A DNA stretch of 64,000 nt from Salmonella enterica subsp. arizonae (GTDB taxonomy: Bacteria > Pseudomonadota > Gammaproteobacteria > Enterobacterales > Enterobacteriaceae). Each line of letters begins with the position of its first letter. The first letter of the stretch is position 1. Below the pieces are notes generated by a model. It worked only from the letters and a program-made list of their open reading frames with translations, had not been told where the DNA came from and did no database searches. The DNA lies in NCBI RefSeq assembly GCF_008692845.1, contig NZ_VXJW01000001.1, forward strand, positions 186,001 through 250,000, read 5' to 3'. Shown here piece after piece: positions 30,031 through 45,264 of this stretch. Position numbers and translations under genes: made by a program.

Positions 30031-31959
30031 ATGCCTGTTATTACTCTTCCTGATGGCAGCCAACGCCATTATGATCACCCTGTAAGCCCAATGGATGTTG
30101 CGCTGGACATTGGTCCTGGCCTGGCGAAAGCCACCATTGCGGGTCGTGTGAACGGCGAGCTGGTTGATGCCTCCGATCTGATTGAAAATGATGCGACGCT
30201 TTCCATCATCACCGCAAAAGATGAAGAGGGGCTTGAGATCATTCGTCACTCCTGTGCGCATCTGTTAGGCCATGCCATCAAGCAACTCTGGCCGCACACG
30301 AAAATGGCTATCGGGCCGGTTGTCGACAACGGTTTTTACTATGACGTTGATCTTGACCGCACGCTAACCCAGGAAGATGTTGAAGCGCTCGAAAAGCGGA
30401 TGCATGAGCTCGCCGAGAAAGATTACGACGTTATCAAGAAAAAGGTGAGCTGGCATGACGCGCGCGAAACCTTCGTGAAGCGCGGCGAGACTTACAAAGT
30501 GGCTATTCTTGATGAAAATATTGCCCATGATGATAAACCTGGCTTGTACCACCATGAAGAATATGTCGACATGTGTCGTGGTCCGCATGTACCGAATATG
30601 CGTTTTTGCCATCACTTCAAACTGATGAAAACCGCAGGCGCATACTGGCGCGGCGACAGTAATAATAAGATGCTGCAGCGTATTTACGGCACGGCGTGGG
30701 CAGATAAAAAAGCCCTGAACGCCTATCTGCAGCGCCTGGAAGAGGCTGCAAAACGCGACCACCGTAAAATTGGTAAGCAGCTCGATCTGTATCATATGCA
30801 GGAAGAAGCGCCGGGCATGGTATTCTGGCATAACGACGGCTGGACTATTTTCCGCGAGCTGGAAGTCTTTGTTCGTTCTAAACTCAAAGAGTACCAGTAT
30901 CAGGAAGTAAAAGGCCCGTTCATGATGGACCGCGTGCTGTGGGAAAAAACCGGGCACTGGGACAACTATAAAGATGCGATGTTCACCACGTCTTCAGAAA
31001 ACCGCGAATACTGCATCAAACCGATGAACTGCCCGGGCCACGTTCAGATCTTTAACCAGGGTCTGAAATCCTATCGTGATTTGCCGCTACGTATGGCGGA
31101 GTTTGGGAGTTGCCACCGTAACGAGCCGTCAGGCGCGCTGCATGGTCTGATGCGCGTGCGCGGTTTTACCCAGGATGATGCGCATATCTTCTGTACAGAA
31201 GAGCAGATCCGCGATGAAGTTAACGCTTGTATTCGTATGGTCTACGATATGTACAGCACCTTTGGCTTCGAGAAGGTTGTCGTCAAGCTTTCCACTCGTC
31301 CTGACAAACGTATTGGCAGCGATGAGATGTGGGATCGTGCTGAGGCGGATCTGGCGGTTGCGCTGGAAGAGAATAATATTCCGTTTGAGTATCAACTGGG
31401 TGAAGGCGCATTCTACGGTCCGAAAATTGAATTTACCCTATATGACTGCCTCGATCGGGCATGGCAGTGCGGTACAGTACAGTTGGACTTCTCCTTACCG
31501 TCTCGTCTGAGCGCTTCCTATGTAGGCGAAGACAACGAGCGTAAGGTGCCGGTAATGATTCACCGTGCGATTCTTGGGTCGATGGAACGCTTCATCGGTA
31601 TCCTGACAGAAGAGTTTGCTGGTTTCTTCCCGACCTGGCTTGCGCCGGTTCAGGTAGTGGTGATGAATATTACCGATTCGCAGTCTGAATACGTTAACGA
31701 ATTGACGCAGAAACTACAAAATGCGGGCATTCGTGTAAAAGCAGACTTGAGAAATGAGAAGATTGGCTTTAAAATCCGCGAGCACACTTTACGTCGTGTC
31801 CCTTATATGTTGGTCTGTGGTGATAAAGAGGTGGAAGCAGGCAAAGTTGCCGTTCGCACCCGCCGCGGTAAAGACTTGGGCAGTCTGGACGTAAATGAGG
31901 TGATTGAGAAGCTGCAACAAGAGATTCGCAGCCGCAGTCTTCAACAACTGGAGGAATAA
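30031..31959 (+). CDS. thrS: Threonyl-tRNA synthetase ThrS
   Basis: Charges tRNA-Thr. 642 residues: N-terminal TGS domain (about 1-62), editing domain with [10 protein letters not shown] near residue 73, class II catalytic core with zinc ligand Cys334 (MNCPGHV) and C-terminal anticodon-binding domain. AAGGAT ribosome-binding site. Three bases separate its stop from the infC ATT start. First gene of the thrS-infC-rpmI-rplT-pheST-ihfA cluster. Confidence 0.98.
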   Translation: MPVITLPDGSQRHYDHPVSPMDVALDIGPGLAKATIAGRVNGELVDASDLIENDATLSIITAKDEEGLEIIRHSCAHLLGHAIKQLWPHTKMAIGPVVDNGFYYDVDLDRTLTQEDVEALEKRMHELAEKDYDVIKKKVSWHDARETFVKRGETYKVAILDENIAHDDKPGLYHHEEYVDMCRGPHVPNMRFCHHFKLMKTAGAYWRGDSNNKMLQRIYGTAWADKKALNAYLQRLEEAAKRDHRKIGKQLDLYHMQEEAPGMVFWHNDGWTIFRELEVFVRSKLKEYQYQEVKGPFMMDRVLWEKTGHWDNYKDAMFTTSSENREYCIKPMNCPGHVQIFNQGLKSYRDLPLRMAEFGSCHRNEPSGALHGLMRVRGFTQDDAHIFCTEEQIRDEVNACIRMVYDMYSTFGFEKVVVKLSTRPDKRIGSDEMWDRAEADLAVALEENNIPFEYQLGEGAFYGPKIEFTLYDCLDRAWQCGTVQLDFSLPSRLSASYVGEDNERKVPVMIHRAILGSMERFIGILTEEFAGFFPTWLAPVQVVVMNITDSQSEYVNELTQKLQNAGIRVKADLRNEKIGFKIREHTLRRVPYMLVCGDKEVEAGKVAVRTRRGKDLGSLDVNEVIEKLQQEIRSRSLQQLEE

Positions 31960-32505
<546 letters not shown>

Positions 32506-32523
32506 GGCCTTCAAGTAACAATT

Positions 32524-32547
32524 CTGTGAAGCTTTCGGGCTTCACAG
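32524..32547 (+). promoter_or_regulatory. infC-rpmI intercistronic hairpin
   Basis: CTGTGAAGC / GCTTCACAG, 9-bp stem with a 6-base loop, just after infC and before rpmI. In E. coli this region belongs to the L20 translational operator and may also cause partial termination. Confidence 0.6.
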
Positions 32548-32576
32548 GTTTTGTTCGCCTGGGTTTCGTTTATTAA

Positions 32577-32798
<222 letters not shown>

Positions 32799-32827
32799 GC
32801 CGTTAACGTTTTTAACTTTTTAATTAG

Positions 32828-33205
<378 letters not shown>

Positions 33206-33213
33206 GCCAGTGA

Positions 33214-33241
33214 AGAGAGGGAGCCTGGCTCCCTCTCTTTT
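33214..33241 (+). terminator. rplT terminator
   Basis: 11-bp perfect stem AGAGAGGGAGC / GCTCCCTCTCT followed by TTTTAA. Separates the ribosomal genes from pheM-pheST. Confidence 0.88.
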
Positions 33242-33325
33242 AATTACGGTTCAGTGAATTGACAATTAACTCGTAACCCTTTTCAATAAAGGATATCCGG
33301 TTTTACCACATAAGGTAACGCAAGC

Positions 33326-33370
33326 ATGAACGCTGCTATTTTCCGTTTCTTTTTTTACTTTAGCACCTGA
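33326..33370 (+). CDS. pheM: pheST leader peptide PheM
   Basis: 14 residues [14 protein letters not shown] with five Phe codons, identical to the E. coli leader as I recall it. Ribosome stalling at Phe codons when tRNA-Phe is uncharged controls the attenuator at 33420-33445. The coding frame is preceded by AAGGTAACG. Confidence 0.97.
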
Positions 33371-33374
33371 TCCC

Positions 33375-33445
33375 AGGAGGCTAGCGCGTGAAAAACGAAA
33401 CGAAAAACAGCGCAAAAAAAGCCTCCTGATGGAGGCTTTTTTTGT
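33375..33445 (+). promoter_or_regulatory. pheST attenuator (antiterminator and terminator)
   Basis: Terminator stem GCCTCC-TGAT-GGAGGC (33421-33436) with seven T residues. AGGAGGCT at 33375-33382 is complementary to AGCCTCCT at 33420-33427 and forms the competing antiterminator. Confidence 0.93.
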
Positions 33446-33474
33446 ACCTGAAATCGAGAGATTACATCCAATGA

Positions 33475-36894
<3,420 letters not shown>

Positions 36895-36898
36895 ACCT

Positions 36899-37198
36899 AT
36901 GGCGCTTACAAAAGCTGAAATGTCAGAATATCTGTTTGATAAGCTTGGGCTTAGCAAGCGGGATGCCAAAGAACTGGTTGAACTGTTTTTCGAAGAGATC
37001 CGTCGTGCTCTGGAAAACGGTGAGCAGGTGAAACTCTCTGGTTTTGGTAACTTCGATCTGCGTGATAAAAATCAACGTCCGGGGCGTAACCCGAAAACGG
37101 GTGAAGATATTCCTATTACAGCACGGCGCGTGGTGACCTTCAGACCCGGACAGAAGTTAAAGAGCCGGGTCGAAAACGCTTCGCCCAAAGAAGAGTAA
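36899..37198 (+). CDS. ihfA: Integration host factor alpha subunit
   Basis: 99 residues, the DNA-bending IHF alpha chain (himA). [20 protein letters not shown] start, [21 protein letters not shown] beta-arm with the intercalating Pro, C-terminal GQKLKSRVE. Co-transcribed with pheST in E. coli. Confidence 0.98.
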
Positions 37199-37313
37199 TC
37201 AGATCCAGGCATAACATCCATCAGGGTGCATTGCGGCAGATATCCTGCTCTCCTGAAAGTCGATCTGCAGGAGGCGAGGGGATTTGCCAGTCTGAAAGAT
37301 GACGCGTATAACT

Positions 37314-37340
37314 AAAAAGGCCGCATTGCGGCCTTTTTTC
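37314..37340 (+). terminator. ihfA terminator
   Basis: AAAAAGGCCGC / GCGGCCTTTTT, 11-bp stem with an ATT loop and T-run, 116 bases after ihfA and 60 before btuC. Confidence 0.88.
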
Positions 37341-37400
37341 TTTCAAGTATGGAATACCCACCGTAAAATCACGCTACCTCTTTTCAGCTGAATGGATAAC

Positions 37401-38381
37401 ATGCTGACTTTTGCCCGCCAACAACAGCGACGAAACGTACGCTGGCTTCTGAGCCTGTCACTGCTGGTGCTACTGGCTACACTTCTGAGTTTATGCGCAG
37501 GCGAACAGTGGATTGCTCCCGGTGACTGGTTAAGCTCCCGGGGGGAGCTGTTTGTCTGGCAAATTCGCCTTCCCCGTACGCTTGCGGTATTGCTGGTTGG
37601 CGCTTCGCTGGCGCTATCTGGCGCAGTGATGCAGGCGCTGTTTGAAAATCCGCTTGCTGAACCTGGCTTACTCGGCGTTTCGAACGGGGCCGGTGTTGGG
37701 CTTATTGCCGCCGTCCTGTTGGGGCAGGGGCAACTGCCAGGATGGTCGCTGGGACTGTGCGCTATAGCCGGCGCGCTCACTATTACGTTAATTCTACTGC
37801 GTTTTGCGCGCCGCCATCTCTCTACCAGCCGCTTGTTGTTGGCGGGCGTCGCGCTGGGCATTATCTGCAGTGCGCTGATGACGTGGGCCATCTATTTTTC
37901 CACCTCTTTCGATTTGCGGCAATTAATGTACTGGATGATGGGAGGATTCGGCGGCGTTGACTGGCAGCAGAGCTGGCTGATGACGGCGCTCATCCCGGTG
38001 CTGATCTGGATATGTTGTCAGTCGCAACCGATGAATATACTGGCGCTAGGGGAGACTCCGGCGCGGCAGCTCGGACTGCCGCTGTGGCTCTGGCGCAATC
38101 TGCTAGTCGTCGCTACCGGCTGGATGGTGGGCGTCAGTGTGGCGATGGCGGGGGCGATTGGTTTTATCGGCCTGGTCATTCCGCATATCCTGCGTTTATG
38201 TGGTTTAACCGATCACCGGGTTTTACTTCCCGGTTGTGCGCTGGCCGGGGCTATCGCGCTGCTATTGGCTGATGTGGTCGCCCGCCTGGCGCTGGCATCG
38301 GCTGAACTGCCTATCGGGGTCGTCACCGCCACGCTGGGCGCGCCGGTATTTATCTGGCTGCTGCTCAAATCTGCGCGTTAG
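37401..38381 (+). CDS. btuC: Vitamin B12 ABC transporter permease BtuC
   Basis: Inner-membrane channel of the BtuCD-F cobalamin importer. 326 residues from the second ATG (MLTFARQQQ), the family length; ATG 37392 would add three. FecCD family with about ten membrane spans; cytoplasmic coupling region [13 protein letters not shown] near residue 215. Confidence 0.95.
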   Translation: MLTFARQQQRRNVRWLLSLSLLVLLATLLSLCAGEQWIAPGDWLSSRGELFVWQIRLPRTLAVLLVGASLALSGAVMQALFENPLAEPGLLGVSNGAGVGLIAAVLLGQGQLPGWSLGLCAIAGALTITLILLRFARRHLSTSRLLLAGVALGIICSALMTWAIYFSTSFDLRQLMYWMMGGFGGVDWQQSWLMTALIPVLIWICCQSQPMNILALGETPARQLGLPLWLWRNLLVVATGWMVGVSVAMAGAIGFIGLVIPHILRLCGLTDHRVLLPGCALAGAIALLLADVVARLALASAELPIGVVTATLGAPVFIWLLLKSAR

Positions 38382-38472
38382 CGCATCGGTAAGCAACTGT
38401 TTTCATCATTCGCAGTCTATGATTAAAGGCTAACGATGAAACCCACTATTCTACCGACATCAGGGAGACGCC

Positions 38473-39024
38473 ATGCAAAACTCGCTTCTTAATACTCATG
38501 TTACGACGATTGATGGAGAGGCCACTACACTTGAAAAATACGCTGGAAAAGTGCTGCTCATTGTGAATGTCGCCTCCAGATGTGGTCTGACGTCGCAATA
38601 TGAACAGTTGGAAAATATCCATAAGGCGTGGGCAGATCGGGGGTTTGTCGTGTTGGGCTTTCCCTGCAATCAGTTTATGGGGCAGGAACCAGGCAGTGAA
38701 GAAGAGATTAAAACCTACTGCGCCAACACCTGGGGCGTAACATTCCCGATGTTCAGCAAAATTGACGTGAATGGAGAAGCGCGCCATCCGCTGTACCAAA
38801 AACTGATAGCCGCTGCGCCAACGGCAGTCGCGCCGGACAAGAGCGGTTTTTACGAACGAATGGTAAGCAAAGGGCGTACTCCGCTCTATCCGGATGATAT
38901 TCTGTGGAATTTTGAAAAATTTTTGGTGGGCCGGGATGGTCAGGTAGTACAGCGTTTTTCACCGGATATGACGCCTGAAGATCCTATTGTGATGGAAAGC
39001 ATAAAAATCGCGTTGGCAAAATAA
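38473..39024 (+). CDS. btuE: Thioredoxin/glutathione peroxidase BtuE
   Basis: 183 residues; glutathione-peroxidase fold with the active Cys37 in [16 protein letters not shown] in place of selenocysteine, Gln of GFPCNQF and Trp of [10 protein letters not shown]. Despite the btu name it is not needed for B12 transport and acts as a general peroxidase. Its stop shares a base with the btuD start. Confidence 0.95.
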   Translation: MQNSLLNTHVTTIDGEATTLEKYAGKVLLIVNVASRCGLTSQYEQLENIHKAWADRGFVVLGFPCNQFMGQEPGSEEEIKTYCANTWGVTFPMFSKIDVNGEARHPLYQKLIAAAPTAVAPDKSGFYERMVSKGRTPLYPDDILWNFEKFLVGRDGQVVQRFSPDMTPEDPIVMESIKIALAK

Positions 39025-39773
39025 TGTCTCAATTGATGCAATTAAAGGATGTCGCCGAGAGCACCCGCCTGGGGCCGCTTTCCGGCGAAGTAAGCGCAGG
39101 AGAGATCCTTCACCTTGTCGGGCCGAACGGCGCCGGGAAAAGCACGCTTCTGGCACGTATGGCAGGGTTAACCTCCGGCGAGGGGAGCATTAGGTTTGGC
39201 GGAGCGCCGCTAGAGACATGGATAGCGTCAAAGCTTGCCCAACACCGCGCTTACCTTGCGCAACAACAAAATCCGCCCTTCGCTATGCCGGTCTGGCACT
39301 ACCTGACATTGCATCAACCTGATAAAACGCGAACCGGGCATCTTAACGACGTGGCCGATATGCTTGGATTGGGCGACAAACTGGGGAGATGCGTCAATCA
39401 GCTTTCCGGCGGCGAGTGGCAGCGTGTTCGCCTTGCTGCCGTCATACTACAAATTCATCCCGACGCTAATCCGGTCGGTCAATTACTGCTGCTTGATGAA
39501 CCGATGAATAGCCTTGATGTTGCGCAACAAAACGCTCTGGACCGGGTATTACACCAGTTGTGTCAGGCTGGAATCGCGATTGTGATGAGCAGTCACGATC
39601 TGAACCACACGCTGCGCCATGCGCATAAAGCCTGGTTACTAAAGCGCGGTAAACTCATTGCCTGCGGCCGCCGGGATGAGGTTCTCACTCCATTTTATCT
39701 GGCGCAAGCCTACGGGTTGAGCTTTCGGCGAGTCGATGTCGAGGGCCATCAAATGCTCATATTGGGCACTTAA
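39024..39773 (+). CDS. btuD: Vitamin B12 ABC transporter ATPase BtuD
   Basis: 249 residues; energises BtuC. Walker [10 protein letters not shown] near residue 32, signature [10 protein letters not shown] near 126, Walker B LLLLDEP followed by switch His in MSSHDLNHT. Start overlaps the btuE stop (TAATG), so translation is coupled. Confidence 0.96.
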   Translation: MSQLMQLKDVAESTRLGPLSGEVSAGEILHLVGPNGAGKSTLLARMAGLTSGEGSIRFGGAPLETWIASKLAQHRAYLAQQQNPPFAMPVWHYLTLHQPDKTRTGHLNDVADMLGLGDKLGRCVNQLSGGEWQRVRLAAVILQIHPDANPVGQLLLLDEPMNSLDVAQQNALDRVLHQLCQAGIAIVMSSHDLNHTLRHAHKAWLLKRGKLIACGRRDEVLTPFYLAQAYGLSFRRVDVEGHQMLILGT

Positions 39774-39849
39774 GTGAAATCGTTTCTTGAAAAGCAGGTA
39801 ATTTCGACGCTAAATTAATACGAAAATAAAAACAGAGGATTGTTGCGGC

Positions 39850-40314
39850 ATGCGTTTTTGGCTTCTTGTTATCACAGCATTGTTCCTGGCAGGATGCAGT
39901 ACTCACCGGGCGCCGGCGCCAAACGCCAGGTTATCAGACTCGATTACCGTCATTGCGGGTCTGGACGATCAGTTGCAGTCATGGCGCGGTACGCCATATC
40001 GCTACGGCGGTATGAGTCGCAGAGGCGTGGACTGTTCCGGTTTTGTGGTAGTCACTATGCGTGATAAGTTTGATTTGCAGTTGCCGCGCGATACGCGTGA
40101 GCAATCAAAAATTGGTACCAGAATCGATAAAGATGAATTGCTTCCCGGAGATTTGGTTTTCTTTAAAACCGGTTCGGGAGAAAGTGGTTTACACGTTGGT
40201 ATTTACGATACAAATAATGAGTTCATTCATGCCTCTACCAGTCGTGGTGTGATGCGTTCATCGCTGGATAATGTGTACTGGCGGAAAAACTTCTGGCAGG
40301 CGCGGCGAATTTAA
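39850..40314 (+). CDS. nlpC: NlpC/P60 lipoprotein peptidase
   Basis: 154 residues, lipoprotein signal with lipobox FLAGC (Cys16). NlpC/P60 cysteine peptidase: catalytic Cys62 in RGVDCSGFV, His in GLHVGIY, and FIHAS as third element. Likely cleaves cell-wall peptides (gamma-Glu-DAP bonds in the family). Follows btuD after 76 bases. Confidence 0.94.
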   Translation: MRFWLLVITALFLAGCSTHRAPAPNARLSDSITVIAGLDDQLQSWRGTPYRYGGMSRRGVDCSGFVVVTMRDKFDLQLPRDTREQSKIGTRIDKDELLPGDLVFFKTGSGESGLHVGIYDTNNEFIHASTSRGVMRSSLDNVYWRKNFWQARRI

Positions 40315-40534
40315 TCTCGCAGACGACATAATTTTTATGGTCTATTTTTAGCATATCGCTGGTTGAACTTATGACGCCTGTCGTCATCCTATATAACGAT
40401 ATAACCGTAGCATTTACAAACGTACTTCTATTAAAAATGGGCATTTTCACGTCCTGTTAAAAGTACAACGTTAGATATTGGTTTATAATCAGGGTAAGTT
40501 AAAAAAGGAACCGGTTTACCGGTAAAAAAGAAAA
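40315..40534. other. nlpC-ydiV gap, first part
   Basis: No gene seen. The gap is AT-rich, with a small inverted repeat ACCGGTTTACCGGT at about 40510-40523. It is followed by the ydiV leader ORF. Confidence 0.4.
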
Positions 40535-40627
40535 ATGATGACGCTTCAATCAATATCTGAAGTTGCGTCTGTTTCCGTCCGTAGTGACTGGATGGCGAAT
40601 AACGCTCTAACCATGGGACTGGCGTAA
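40535..40627 (+). CDS. Predicted 30-codon leader ORF overlapping ydiV start
   Basis: Open frame of 30 codons (starts MMTLQSISEVASVSVRSD, ends TMGLA) from tandem ATGs at 40535/40538 to a TAA whose last A is the first base of the ydiV ATG (TAATG). ydiV itself has a poor ribosome-binding site (GGGACTGGCGTA), so translation of this ORF could feed ydiV by coupling. The ORF's own Shine-Dalgarno (AAAAAAGAAAA) is weak, and expression is unproven. Confidence 0.5.
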   Translation: MMTLQSISEVASVSVRSDWMANNALTMGLA

Positions 40628-41340
40628 TGATTGCTTCACTTGATGAGCTTTACCATTCCGAACTCTTTTTCCTTCCCGCAATGGATAAAAACGCTCGGCT
40701 TGTTGGCTTAGAAATTATTGCGACGTTTGCTACTGAAGATGGTGCTGTGCGGATGCCGACTGAGTTGGTGGCGCCACGCCTTTCGGTGGAGGAACAATAC
40801 TGTCTATTTGTTGAAAAACTTGCACTGTTAGAAACGTGTCAACACTTTTTTATTCAGCATAAACTTATTGCATGGCTTAATTTACCACCCGCAATTAGTG
40901 GCTTATTATTATTAGATAGCGAACTTTTTTCTCGGGCGGCGCGTTTTCCGTTTCTTGAATTAGCTATAAATGAGAATTATCCTGGATTAAACCACGGCAA
41001 GGAGAATGAAACATTAGCCAATCTGGCAATGCATTTCCCATTAATGCTGGCAAATTTTGGAGCAGGCGAGGCATCTACTAAAGCTATTTTCGATGGGCTT
41101 TTCAAACGAATTATGTTGGATAAAAATTTTATTCAGCAGCGTGCTGACATGATCTCATTCGAACCGTTTATGCACGCCATAGTTGCACAGATCTCCAGCA
41201 GTTGCGAGTCTCTGATGATTGCCGGTATTGACAATGAGGCAATGTTTGCGCGCGCTGCGCCATTGGGATTTAGCGCTTTACAGGGAGGGCTGTGGCCTCC
41301 GGTGCCGGTAAGCCAGCTAGTTAGACTCGTTCAGAGATAA
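40627..41340 (+). CDS. ydiV: Anti-FlhDC factor YdiV (degenerate EAL protein)
   Basis: 237 residues. In Salmonella YdiV binds FlhD4C2, blocks flagellar gene activation and sends the complex to ClpXP, especially in poor medium. EAL-fold protein in which the signature is LEIIA (Glu29) and other cyclic-di-GMP residues are missing, fitting its lack of phosphodiesterase activity. The start overlaps the upstream 30-codon ORF. Confidence 0.93.
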   Translation: MIASLDELYHSELFFLPAMDKNARLVGLEIIATFATEDGAVRMPTELVAPRLSVEEQYCLFVEKLALLETCQHFFIQHKLIAWLNLPPAISGLLLLDSELFSRAARFPFLELAINENYPGLNHGKENETLANLAMHFPLMLANFGAGEASTKAIFDGLFKRIMLDKNFIQQRADMISFEPFMHAIVAQISSSCESLMIAGIDNEAMFARAAPLGFSALQGGLWPPVPVSQLVRLVQR

Positions 41341-41401
41341 CCTTTCTGTTTGCCGGTGTTTAACCGGTGATTAACCGTCTACACTGGAGACAGGAGGCCC
41401 T

Positions 41402-42844
41402 ATGACCCTGTCTTTTACTGCCCACTGGCGCGATGAACTGCCAGCAACGTATACCGCGCTTTTACCCACACCGTTAAAAAATACGCGTCTGATTTGGTAT
41501 AACGACAAACTGGCGCAGCAGTTAGCCATTCCCGCTTCGCTATTTGACGTTACAAACGGCGCAGGCGTTTGGGGCGGTGAAACCCTATTGCCTGGCATGT
41601 CGCCCGTAGCGCAGGTGTATAGTGGGCATCAGTTCGGTGTCTGGGCAGGGCAACTTGGCGACGGGCGCGGTATTTTGCTGGGCGAACAACTCCTGGCGGA
41701 TGGCTCGACCCTCGACTGGCATCTGAAAGGCGCTGGATTAACACCCTATTCGCGAATGGGGGACGGACGCGCTGTGCTGCGTTCAACCATACGTGAAAGC
41801 CTTGCCAGCGAAGCCATGCATTATCTGGGTATTCCCACTACGCGCGCGTTATCTATCGTAACCAGCGATACGCCGGTGCAGCGAGAAACGCAGGAAGCGG
41901 GCGCGATGTTAATGCGTCTGGCGCAAAGTCATATGCGTTTTGGTCATTTCGAACATTTTTACTACCGCCGTGAGCCGGAAAAAGTTCAGCAACTGGCTGA
42001 TTTCGCTATTCGTCATTACTGGCCGCAATGGCAGGATGCGCCAGAAAAATATGATTTGTGGTTTGAAGAGGTGGCGGCGCGTACCGGAAGACTCATCGCC
42101 GACTGGCAAACCATAGGTTTTGCGCACGGCGTCATGAATACGGATAACATGTCGATTCTGGGGTTGACCATCGACTATGGTCCCTTTGGTTTTCTTGACG
42201 ACTACGATCCTGGCTTCATTGGCAACCATTCCGATCATCAGGGACGTTACCGCTTCGATAATCAACCGTCGGTAGCGTTGTGGAATTTACAACGTCTGGC
42301 GCAAACGTTAACCCCTTTTATTGAGATCGACGCTTTAAACAGAGCGCTGGATCGCTACCAGGACGCGTTGTTAACGCGCTATGGGCAGCGAATGCGACAG
42401 AAGCTGGGCTTCTTTACCGAGCAAAAAGACGATAACGTTTTACTGAATGAATTGTTTAGTCTGATGGCGCGCGAAGGAAGTGATTATACCCGTACATTTC
42501 GGATGTTAAGCCATACAGAGCAACAGAGCGCCTCATCGCCGTTGCGTGATACGTTTATTGATCGCGCGGCGTTCGATGGCTGGTTCGACCGCTACCGGGC
42601 GCGATTACGCACAGAGGCGGTGGATGACGCGCTGCGCCAACAGCAGATGCAAAGTGTGAATCCCGCGGTAGTGTTGCGCAACTGGCTGGCGCAACGCGCA
42701 ATAGACGCGGCTGGACAGGGGGACATGTCCGAACTGCATCGGTTACATGAAATTTTACGTCAGCCTTTCATCGATCGGGATGATGACTATGCCAGCCGCC
42801 CGCCGGAGTGGGGAAAACGGCTGGAGGTCAGTTGTTCAAGTTAG
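41402..42844 (+). CDS. selO: Protein adenylyltransferase SelO (YdiU)
   Basis: 480 residues; pseudokinase-fold enzyme that transfers AMP (AMPylation), or UMP as reported in Salmonella, to proteins. Motifs include [36 protein letters not shown] and the metal site [12 protein letters not shown] with FLDDYDPGF. Ends in SCSS where some homologues carry selenocysteine. AGGAGG ribosome-binding site. Monocistronic. Confidence 0.94.
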   Translation: MTLSFTAHWRDELPATYTALLPTPLKNTRLIWYNDKLAQQLAIPASLFDVTNGAGVWGGETLLPGMSPVAQVYSGHQFGVWAGQLGDGRGILLGEQLLADGSTLDWHLKGAGLTPYSRMGDGRAVLRSTIRESLASEAMHYLGIPTTRALSIVTSDTPVQRETQEAGAMLMRLAQSHMRFGHFEHFYYRREPEKVQQLADFAIRHYWPQWQDAPEKYDLWFEEVAARTGRLIADWQTIGFAHGVMNTDNMSILGLTIDYGPFGFLDDYDPGFIGNHSDHQGRYRFDNQPSVALWNLQRLAQTLTPFIEIDALNRALDRYQDALLTRYGQRMRQKLGFFTEQKDDNVLLNELFSLMAREGSDYTRTFRMLSHTEQQSASSPLRDTFIDRAAFDGWFDRYRARLRTEAVDDALRQQQMQSVNPAVVLRNWLAQRAIDAAGQGDMSELHRLHEILRQPFIDRDDDYASRPPEWGKRLEVSCSS

Positions 42845-42878
42845 CCTGACGCCAGCAGAATCGTCCGCTGGCGGAGCG

Positions 42879-43061
42879 CTATTTGGTTAACAGTAGCTTA
42901 CCGGCCTGAGTTTTGCGCAACAGATACTCCTGACCGTTGTGATCGATAATGACTTTGCCGTCCGGACCTAATAGCGCCTGACTGTTGACGCGCCGTTCAG
43001 CAGCAGGGAGAAGCGTTTCATTGTCTATTTCCTTAGGGTGAGGCAGCTCGGTGTTATCCAT
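42879..43061 (-). CDS. hemP: Hemin uptake protein HemP (YdiE)
   Basis: 60-residue HemP/HmuP family protein; the C-terminal [22 protein letters not shown] segment is the conserved core. In other bacteria it is linked to iron and haem uptake. A near-consensus Fur box lies 34 bases upstream, supporting iron-repressed expression. Confidence 0.9.
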   Translation of the reverse strand: MDNTELPHPKEIDNETLLPAAERRVNSQALLGPDGKVIIDHNGQEYLLRKTQAGKLLLTK

Positions 43062-43094
43062 ACGCGATATGCTATTTATTAATAATCAAACTCA

Positions 43095-43113
43095 CAATGA
43101 TTATTATTATCAA
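43095..43113 (-). promoter_or_regulatory. Fur box upstream of hemP
   Basis: Minus strand TTGATAATAATAATCATTG matches the 19-bp Fur consensus at most positions; it lies in the hemP promoter region. Confidence 0.8.
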
Positions 43114-43199
43114 TAATTAATGCGATAACAGCAAGTGCTAATTCTGTGGAGTGATATACGCGCGCGTAGAGAAAAAGGGCGGGTAACGCATCGAAGAAA

Positions 43200-43223
43200 C
43201 GCCCATCCCCGGCAGGATGGGCG
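43200..43223 (-). terminator. Hairpin after aroH
   Basis: CGCCCATCC / GGATGGGCG 9-bp stem, 6 bases after the aroH stop; only a short T-rich tail follows on the minus strand. Confidence 0.65.
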
Positions 43224-43228
43224 GGGTA

Positions 43229-44275
43229 TTAAAAGCGGCTGTCTACCGCAGCGGCGAGTTTTTCTAACAGAATTTCAGTAGCTTCCCAGCTCAGGCAGGG
43301 ATCGGTAATGGACTGACCATAGATTAATGGTTGACCGCTGATAATTTTTTGCGTGCCTTCCCGCAAAAAACTCTCTGCCATAATCCCGACAATCGCCGTG
43401 GAACCGTTACGAATCTGCTGGCAGATATCATCACAGACATCCAACTGGCGGCGATGCTGTTTTTGACAGTTGCCGTGGCTGAAGTCGACGACCAGATGTT
43501 CCGGAAGATCAAATTCATGCAACGTGTCGCAGGCGGCGGCAATATCTTCAGCATAGTAGTTCGGTTTTTTACCGCCGCGCATGATGATGTGCCCATACGG
43601 ATTTCCACTCGTTTGGTAGATGGTCATCTGTCCGTCTTTATCCGGCGAGAGAAACATATGGCTGGCGCGGGAAGCGCGAATAGCGTCGACGGCAATGCGG
43701 GTGTTGCCATCCGTACCATTTTTAAAGCCAACCGGGCAAGAGAGCGCAGAGGCCATTTCCCGATGGATCTGGCTTTCGGTGGTGCGTGCGCCAATCGCTC
43801 CCCAACTGATCAGATCGGCAATAAACTGACCCGTGACCATATCAAGAAATTCTGTGGCGGTTGGCACTCCCAGTTCGTTCACCTGTAATAGCAGGCGGCG
43901 CGCCAGTTCAAGTCCATGGTTGACACGATAACTTCCATTCAGATCGGGATCGGAAATCAAGCCTTTCCATCCCACTACGGTGCGAGGTTTTTCAAAATAG
44001 GTACGCATGACTATCTCCAGACGCGCCTGATGCTTTTGGCGTTGCGTATGGAGTTGCGTCGCGTATTCCATGGCAGCATTCAAATCGTGAATCGAACAGG
44101 GGCCAATGACGACCAGTAGCCGTGGATCTTCACCATTTAAAATTTTTTCTATCCGGCGTCGGGAGTCGGTAACGTGACTGGCGACGGAGGACGATACAGG
44201 ATACCGCTGCGCGAGTTCGCTCGGTGTTACCAGGCTGTCGATACGCGCAGTACGGAGTTCGTCGGTTCTGTTCAT
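43229..44275 (-). CDS. aroH: Trp-sensitive DAHP synthase AroH
   Basis: First shikimate-pathway enzyme (PEP + erythrose-4-P), the tryptophan-feedback-inhibited isoenzyme. 348 residues. Class I DAHP synthase motifs: VIGPCSIHD near residue 57, RTYFEKPRTVVGWKG near 90, GARTTESQIHRE near 165 and VDFSHGNC near 265. A TrpR operator lies about 150 bases upstream. Confidence 0.96.
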   Translation of the reverse strand: MNRTDELRTARIDSLVTPSELAQRYPVSSSVASHVTDSRRRIEKILNGEDPRLLVVIGPCSIHDLNAAMEYATQLHTQRQKHQARLEIVMRTYFEKPRTVVGWKGLISDPDLNGSYRVNHGLELARRLLLQVNELGVPTATEFLDMVTGQFIADLISWGAIGARTTESQIHREMASALSCPVGFKNGTDGNTRIAVDAIRASRASHMFLSPDKDGQMTIYQTSGNPYGHIIMRGGKKPNYYAEDIAAACDTLHEFDLPEHLVVDFSHGNCQKQHRRQLDVCDDICQQIRNGSTAIVGIMAESFLREGTQKIISGQPLIYGQSITDPCLSWEATEILLEKLAAAVDSRF

Positions 44276-44419
44276 TACAAGTCTCAGAAATTTGTTGCTT
44301 CAACGGCAGGACTACCGGGAAGTGATGGGCATCACGATAAACCAATCCCTGCTGATTTCAAGTGCGAGGCGTGTCACCCCTCGCAGGCTGAACGGCATGA
44401 TAACAAAAACCAAACCATC

Positions 44420-44437
44420 GAACTAGTTTATTAGTAC
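44420..44437 (-). promoter_or_regulatory. TrpR operator of aroH, overlapping the ppsR stop
   Basis: GAACTAGTTTATTAGTAC, close to the trp operator GAACTAGTTAACTAGTAC. It lies upstream of aroH and covers the ppsR stop codon, so the aroH promoter starts inside the end of ppsR. Confidence 0.8.
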
Positions 44438-45264
44438 ATTCTGCGATTAAGCCCCATAATGTCGAGAATCTTGGTGGCTATCTCTTCAACGGAATAATTG
44501 GTGCTGTTCAGGCAGGGGATCTGATTCTTACGGTACAGCGCTTCGACTTCCGCAACTTCCATGCGGCACTGACGCAATGAGGCGTACCGGCTGTTTTCAC
44601 GACGTTCTTCGCGAATCGCCGCCAGGCGTTCAGGGTCAATGGTCAGGCCGAACAGTTTATGCTGCAATGGTTTTAACGATGTTGGCAGCGTCAGATTATC
44701 CATATCATCAGCGATGAAAGGGTAGTTAGCCGCGCGAATACCGAATTGCATCGCCAGATAGAGGCTGGTGGGCGTTTTTCCACAGCGCGAAACGCCAAGT
44801 AAAATCACCTGGGCCTGATCGAGGTTGCGCAACGAAATACCATCATCGTGCGCCAGGGTATAATCAATAGCGGCAATACGGGCGTCATACTTGTTCAGAT
44901 TGCCCGGATTAAGCCCATGAGTACGATGAGCGATCGGCGTTGGGTCCAGTTTCATCTCCTGCTGTAGCGGCGCAACCAGCGCCTGGACGATATCCTGACA
45001 GAAACCTTCGCTCTGTAAGATGATGGCGCGAATTTCAGGTAAAACAATAGAGTAAAATACCAGCGGACGCACGCCGGTCTGATGGTAAATGGCGTCAATT
45101 TGGTCTTTGACGGCGCGGGCGCGGCTCTCGTTTTCCACGAATGGCAGCGTGATGCTGCTGATCGTCACCGGAAACTGCGACATAACCGCATGACCCAGAA
45201 CTTCGGCGGTAATGGCGGTACCATCAGAAATATAGAAAACATGGCGATCAACAACATTATCCAT
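44431..45264 (-). CDS. ppsR: PEP synthase regulatory protein PpsR (YdiA)
   Basis: Bifunctional kinase/pyrophosphorylase that inactivates PEP synthase by ADP-dependent Thr phosphorylation and reactivates it with Pi. 277 residues from [13 protein letters not shown]; the start at 45273 adds three residues. P-loop [15 protein letters not shown] near residue 150. Divergent from its target ppsA. Confidence 0.95.
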   Translation of the reverse strand: MDNVVDRHVFYISDGTAITAEVLGHAVMSQFPVTISSITLPFVENESRARAVKDQIDAIYHQTGVRPLVFYSIVLPEIRAIILQSEGFCQDIVQALVAPLQQEMKLDPTPIAHRTHGLNPGNLNKYDARIAAIDYTLAHDDGISLRNLDQAQVILLGVSRCGKTPTSLYLAMQFGIRAANYPFIADDMDNLTLPTSLKPLQHKLFGLTIDPERLAAIREERRENSRYASLRQCRMEVAEVEALYRKNQIPCLNSTNYSVEEIATKILDIMGLNRRMY

